Positions 60,796 to 64,000 of a stretch of 64,000 bases of DNA are shown piece by piece. A program made the translations under genes and the position numbers. The notes beneath the pieces are model-generated. The model was not told the origin of the DNA. It was given only the letters and a program-made list of their open reading frames with translations, and made no database searches. Where the stretch lies: assembly GCA_937899415.1 (NCBI GenBank), contig CALBPI010000062.1:1-64000 (forward strand), read 5' to 3'. This DNA is from an uncultured Gammaproteobacteria bacterium (lineage in GTDB: Bacteria; Pseudomonadota; Gammaproteobacteria; Steroidobacterales; Woeseiaceae). Each line of letters begins with the position of its first letter. The first letter of the stretch is position 1.

Positions 60796-62105
60796 TGCCG
60801 GGCGCCTGGCGCAGTGTTTTGCTGATCGTCTCGGCGACAATCGGCGCAGGGCTCGGTGTTGGTGCCATGGTCGGCTTTCCCGTCGAGGGTCTCGCGCTCG
60901 CGCTGGCTACATTACTCGGCTACAACCTTTACCGCCTGCTCGACCTCGAACGCACGCTGCGGATTCGTGAACGCGTCGAGGTGCCTGAAGGCAATGGCGT
61001 GTGGTCACGCGTACTCGCAGGCGTACGCTACCAGCAGCAGCGCGTGCGTCGACACAAGCGCCGCGCGCGTGAGGTCATGCGTGAGGTGCGCCAGTCGACC
61101 AACGCATTGCCCGACGGTGTCATCGTGCTGACGCAGGACAACGAGATCCAGCGTTACAACGCGGCGGCGCGCATGCTGCTCGGGCTGCGACGGCGGCGCG
61201 ACCGCGGTCAGCGCGTCGATCATCTCGTGCGCCACCCGGATTTCGTGGCCTACCTGTCAGCCGACGACTACGCCTTGCCCGTGACCATCCCGTCGCCCGT
61301 GCGCGAGGGCGGCTGGTTGAGCCTGCGGCTCGTGCCCTACAGCGAAGCGGGCCGGTTGCTCACTGTGCGCGACATTAGCGAGCGCACGCGGCTGACGCGT
61401 ATGCGTCGCGACTTCGTCGCGAACGCGTCGCACGAACTGCGCACGCCGCTAACAGTAATCTCGGGCTATCTCGATGCCATGCGCGACGACCCTGAATTGC
61501 GCGGGGTGTGGGACAAGCCACTCGACGAAATGGGGCAGCAGGCTGACCGGATGCGGCAGATGCTCGATGAGTTGCTGGCGTTGTCGCGGCTCGAGGCCAG
61601 TGCCACAGCGCCTGCCGATAAGATCGTCGACATGGGCGGCGTCATTCGTGAGTGCGCTGCCTTGTTTGAAGATGGCGATACGGCCATCGAACCTGAGGTG
61701 GTCTCAGGTGCGAATGTGTTGGGCGAGTACGGTGAGATTGTGTCCGTCGTCAGCAATTTGCTGAGCAACGCCATACGCTATGGCGCGGGTGACGCACCCG
61801 TGATCGTGCGCTGGTTCAACACGGAAACCGGTGCCGAGTTGGTGGTTGAGGACCGTGGCGAGGGCATCGCGCCCGAGTATATACCGCGGCCCCCGGAGCT
61901 CTTCTCCCGGGCCACCCGCGGCCGCGGCCGCGACTCCGGCGGCGGTGGTTTGGGGCTCGCCATCGTCAAGCACGCACTCGCGCGCCACGATGCCACGCTC
62001 AAGATCGATAGCACGCTCGGCGAGGGCAGCGCCTTCCGTTGTCTGTTTCCGACTTCTCGGCTTGCGGGCCCCGAGGCCCTGCAGGCGGTTGGTGGCGAGC
62101 GCTAA
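60795..62105 (+). CDS. phoR: PhoR phosphate sensor histidine kinase
   Basis: 436 aa. Two N-terminal membrane helices (LLIVSATIGAGLGVGAMVGF and LALALATLLGYNLY), a PAS-like domain (LPDGVIVLTQDNEIQRYNAA), HisKA with ANASHELRTPLTVISGYLD and HATPase motifs NLLSNAIRYG, EDRGEGI and GGGLGLAIVKH. It phosphorylates PhoB when phosphate is scarce. Coupled to phoB. Confidence 0.94.
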   Translation: MPGAWRSVLLIVSATIGAGLGVGAMVGFPVEGLALALATLLGYNLYRLLDLERTLRIRERVEVPEGNGVWSRVLAGVRYQQQRVRRHKRRAREVMREVRQSTNALPDGVIVLTQDNEIQRYNAAARMLLGLRRRRDRGQRVDHLVRHPDFVAYLSADDYALPVTIPSPVREGGWLSLRLVPYSEAGRLLTVRDISERTRLTRMRRDFVANASHELRTPLTVISGYLDAMRDDPELRGVWDKPLDEMGQQADRMRQMLDELLALSRLEASATAPADKIVDMGGVIRECAALFEDGDTAIEPEVVSGANVLGEYGEIVSVVSNLLSNAIRYGAGDAPVIVRWFNTETGAELVVEDRGEGIAPEYIPRPPELFSRATRGRGRDSGGGGLGLAIVKHALARHDATLKIDSTLGEGSAFRCLFPTSRLAGPEALQAVGGER

Positions 62106-62219
62106 CGCTGCGCGTTGAACTGAGTCGGTCCCGCCGGGTCGAACTGCTAAACTTCCGATAGGCCCTCGCATGCGACGGGCGTCACGGCAATACCGCGAGT
62201 TTGCGGCGAAGGTAACCGA

Positions 62220-62933
62220 ATGCAGCCCGTCGATCTGACACATCACATTTCGAAGCGCTTCGAGAAGGATCTCGAGGAGTTGCGCGGCAACGTGCTCGCT
62301 ATGGGCGGTCTAGTTGAATCACAGCTCACGAAGGCCATCGATGCCGTCGTGTCCGGCAACAGCGAGCTGGGCCTTCGCGTCGCGCACGACGACTACAAAG
62401 TCAACCGGTTCGAGGTCACGATTGATGAAGCCTGCAGCCGCATCATTGCGACGCGTGCGCCGGCGGCATCGGATCTGCGCCTGATCATGGCCATCATCAA
62501 GACGATCACGGATCTCGAGCGTATCGGCGATGAGGCCGAGAAGATCGGTTTTCTTGCTTCCCGGCTCGCCAACATGGATCGGCCCAGCGACTCCTACCGC
62601 GAACTCAAGACGCTGGGCGCCCATGTGCGGCGTATGGTGGCCGCGGCCATGGACGCGTTTGCGCGCATGGACGTCGATGCGGCGCTGGCCACGGTGCGTG
62701 AGGACGAGTACGTCGACGAGGAGTACGAAAAGATCCAGCGTCAATGCATCACGTTCATGATGGAAGACCCGCGCACGATCCGTCGTTTTATGGACGTGAC
62801 CTGGGCTGCGCGGTCGCTGGAACGCATTGGCGACCACGCGAAGAACATCTGCGAGTACGTGATCTACATGGTGCGCGGCAAGGATATCCGCCACATCAAT
62901 GTCGACGAGATTGATCTCGACGAACAGGACTGA
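62220..62933 (+). CDS. phoU: PhoU phosphate signalling regulator
   Basis: 237 aa. THHISKRFEKDLEELRGNVL and two PhoU three-helix repeats with metal-binding motifs (EVTIDEACSRIIATRAP; EEYEKIQRQCITFMMEDP; RSLERIGDHAKNICEYV). It keeps PhoR off when phosphate is plentiful, through the Pst transporter. The pst genes are not in this window. It lies 114 bp after phoR. Confidence 0.96.
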   Translation: MQPVDLTHHISKRFEKDLEELRGNVLAMGGLVESQLTKAIDAVVSGNSELGLRVAHDDYKVNRFEVTIDEACSRIIATRAPAASDLRLIMAIIKTITDLERIGDEAEKIGFLASRLANMDRPSDSYRELKTLGAHVRRMVAAAMDAFARMDVDAALATVREDEYVDEEYEKIQRQCITFMMEDPRTIRRFMDVTWAARSLERIGDHAKNICEYVIYMVRGKDIRHINVDEIDLDEQD

Positions 62934-62936
62934 CGG

Positions 62937-63449
62937 ATGCCGAGACTGACCCGAAGAACGGGCAATGCGCTGACCGCGCTCGCGTGTTTTGGTCTGCTGG
63001 CTTTTGCGCTGTACTCGCAGTACGTGCTCGAGCTCTACCCGTGCCCCCTGTGCATCTTTCAGCGCATTGCGGTTGCAGGTCTGGGGCTTGTGACGCTCAT
63101 CGCGGCGCTCCACAACCCCGCGCGCGTCGGCACTATCGTCTACACCGTGCTGGCACTCGCGACCGGCGGGCTGGGTGTTGGCATCGCCGCACGCCATGTC
63201 TGGCTGCAGAACCTGCCGCCTGACCAGGTGCCCGCCTGCGGTGCCGGCCTCGATTACATGCTCGACACCTTGCCGCTCACGAGTGTCGTTCGGCAGGTGC
63301 TGACGGCATCCGGTGAGTGTGCCGAAGTGTCCTGGCGCCTCCTTGGCCTGACCATGCCCACCTGGGTGGTAATCGCGGTTTCCGCGTTGCTGCTTTGGGT
63401 GCTCGTCGTCAACACGCGGCTGCCACGACGCACTGCCTCGGCTTTGTAG
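62937..63449 (+). CDS. dsbB: DsbB disulfide bond formation protein
   Basis: 170 aa, four transmembrane helices. The catalytic pairs are CPLC in LYPCPLCIFQRIA and the second Cys pair in PACGAGLDYM and GECAEVSW. It reoxidises DsbA and passes electrons to ubiquinone. It is 3 bp after phoU, so may be co-expressed with it. Confidence 0.95.
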   Translation: MPRLTRRTGNALTALACFGLLAFALYSQYVLELYPCPLCIFQRIAVAGLGLVTLIAALHNPARVGTIVYTVLALATGGLGVGIAARHVWLQNLPPDQVPACGAGLDYMLDTLPLTSVVRQVLTASGECAEVSWRLLGLTMPTWVVIAVSALLLWVLVVNTRLPRRTASAL

Positions 63450-63453
63450 GTCA

Positions 63454-64000
63454 TCAAGTCAGCAGGCGTTGCATGACGCCTTCGTACATTGTCGCCAGCC
63501 TGCCGATATCGCTGATCTTCACGTGCTCGTTGATCTTGTGAATGGAGGCATTCACGGGGCCGAGCTCCACGACGTCAACGCCCGCAGGCGCGATGAAGCG
63601 ACCATCCGACGTGCCGCCGCCCGTCGAAAGCTCGGTGGTGAGGCCCGACACGTCGCGGATCGCCTCGGTCACTGCGTCGGTCAGTGTGCCGGGCTCCGTG
63701 AGAAACGGTTCGCCCGACAGGTGCCAGTCGAGCGTGCAGTCGATACCGAATTCGCCGACGAGCGCCGCGACCTTTTGCTGGAGCTCCTTAAACGTCCATT
63801 CGGTCGAATAGCGGAAGTTGAAGCGTGCCGAGAGGCTGCCCGGTGTGACATTGGGCGCCCCCGTGTCCGAAACGACCTTGACCACCTGAAACGAGGTGGG
63901 CGGGAAGTGGGCGTTGCCGTCGTCGAGCGGCATTCGGACCAGTGCGTCGAGCACGGGCGCAAACGCATGGATGGGGTTGCGCGCGAGGTGCGGGTAGGCA
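63454..64000 (-). CDS. dapE: Succinyl-diaminopimelate desuccinylase, C-terminal part (start beyond window)
   Basis: The frame is open from the right edge, beginning AYPHLARNPIHAF, an M20-peptidase dimerisation signature. SFQVVKVVSDTGAPNVTPGS is close to DapE, as is the C-terminal STGGGTSDGRFIAPAGVDVV with the zinc ligand area. It cleaves N-succinyl-LL-diaminopimelate in lysine and peptidoglycan synthesis. The start lies outside the window. It converges with dsbB. Confidence 0.92.
   Translation of the reverse strand, partial: AYPHLARNPIHAFAPVLDALVRMPLDDGNAHFPPTSFQVVKVVSDTGAPNVTPGSLSARFNFRYSTEWTFKELQQKVAALVGEFGIDCTLDWHLSGEPFLTEPGTLTDAVTEAIRDVSGLTTELSTGGGTSDGRFIAPAGVDVVELGPVNASIHKINEHVKISDIGRLATMYEGVMQRLLT

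Overview
The window looks like a piece of the chromosome of a high-GC gammaproteobacterium. The evidence is the set of orthologues present: UbiG, GlrK-QseG-GlrR, YoaA, TsaB, PhoB-PhoR-PhoU, DusA, Bfr/Bfd, HemP, ZapG and DsbB. PrsR, the poly-glycine lipoproteins, the DUF11 surface proteins and the giant outer-membrane protein suggest an environmental (probably marine or sediment) lineage. The species cannot be named from the sequence alone. No rRNA or CRISPR array was seen.

Layout. 1-10.5 kb is ordinary chromosome: a truncated Omp85-like barrel protein, DUF4149, ubiG, a CpcT-like protein, S-formylglutathione hydrolase, a FAN1-type nuclease fused to a DEDDh exonuclease, a VCBS-repeat protein, zapG and an esterase lipoprotein. 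10.64-18.76 kb is an integrated element of about 8.1 kb, bounded by 51-bp direct repeats of the 3' half of tRNA-Glu. It carries a tyrosine integrase, an AlpA-like protein, a lambda-O-like initiator with five iterons inside its own gene, several very small genes, a lone major-capsid-like gene, and an HTH regulator whose two operators precede and overlap its start. It also carries a cargo block: a TIGR02391-type protein, a Thoeris-ThsB-like TIR protein and a RipA-like membrane protein. This is the most interesting part of the window and reads as a phage satellite with a defence module.

18.7-27 kb holds the tRNA-Glu/tRNA-Ala pair, an SDR, a Fur-controlled bfr/bfd iron-storage locus, an orphan PrsR (PEP-CTERM regulator) and the galE-glrK-qseG-glrR operon. 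27-48 kb holds a HEXXH lipoprotein and a companion lipoprotein, a 1216-aa PAS/GAF/GGDEF/EAL protein, an N-formylglutamate amidohydrolase-YbdK-ornithine cyclodeaminase group, an IorAB-type molybdenum oxidase, a ThDP enzyme, the Fur-boxed hemP-DUF6607 locus, dusA, a methyltransferase, a cyclase-FHA protein, pckG and a phasin with an unusual C-loop hairpin 3' UTR.

48.5-57.4 kb is a four-gene surface locus: three exported DUF11-type proteins and a 1984-aa outer-membrane protein with an internal OmpA domain and a barrel-like C-terminal half. The first gene is preceded by a leader with competing base-pairings. 57.4-64 kb returns to housekeeping: yoaA-tsaB, phoB-phoR (with a Pho box), phoU, dsbB and a truncated dapE.

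Three genes or features lie below the ORF-track limits or run off the edge and were read directly from the sequence: hemP (42585-42749, minus), a 53-aa island gene (15732-15893) and the truncated first gene (1-1061, minus). Many start codons were moved inward from the ORF track using Shine-Dalgarno position, overlap with the upstream gene and family N-termini.
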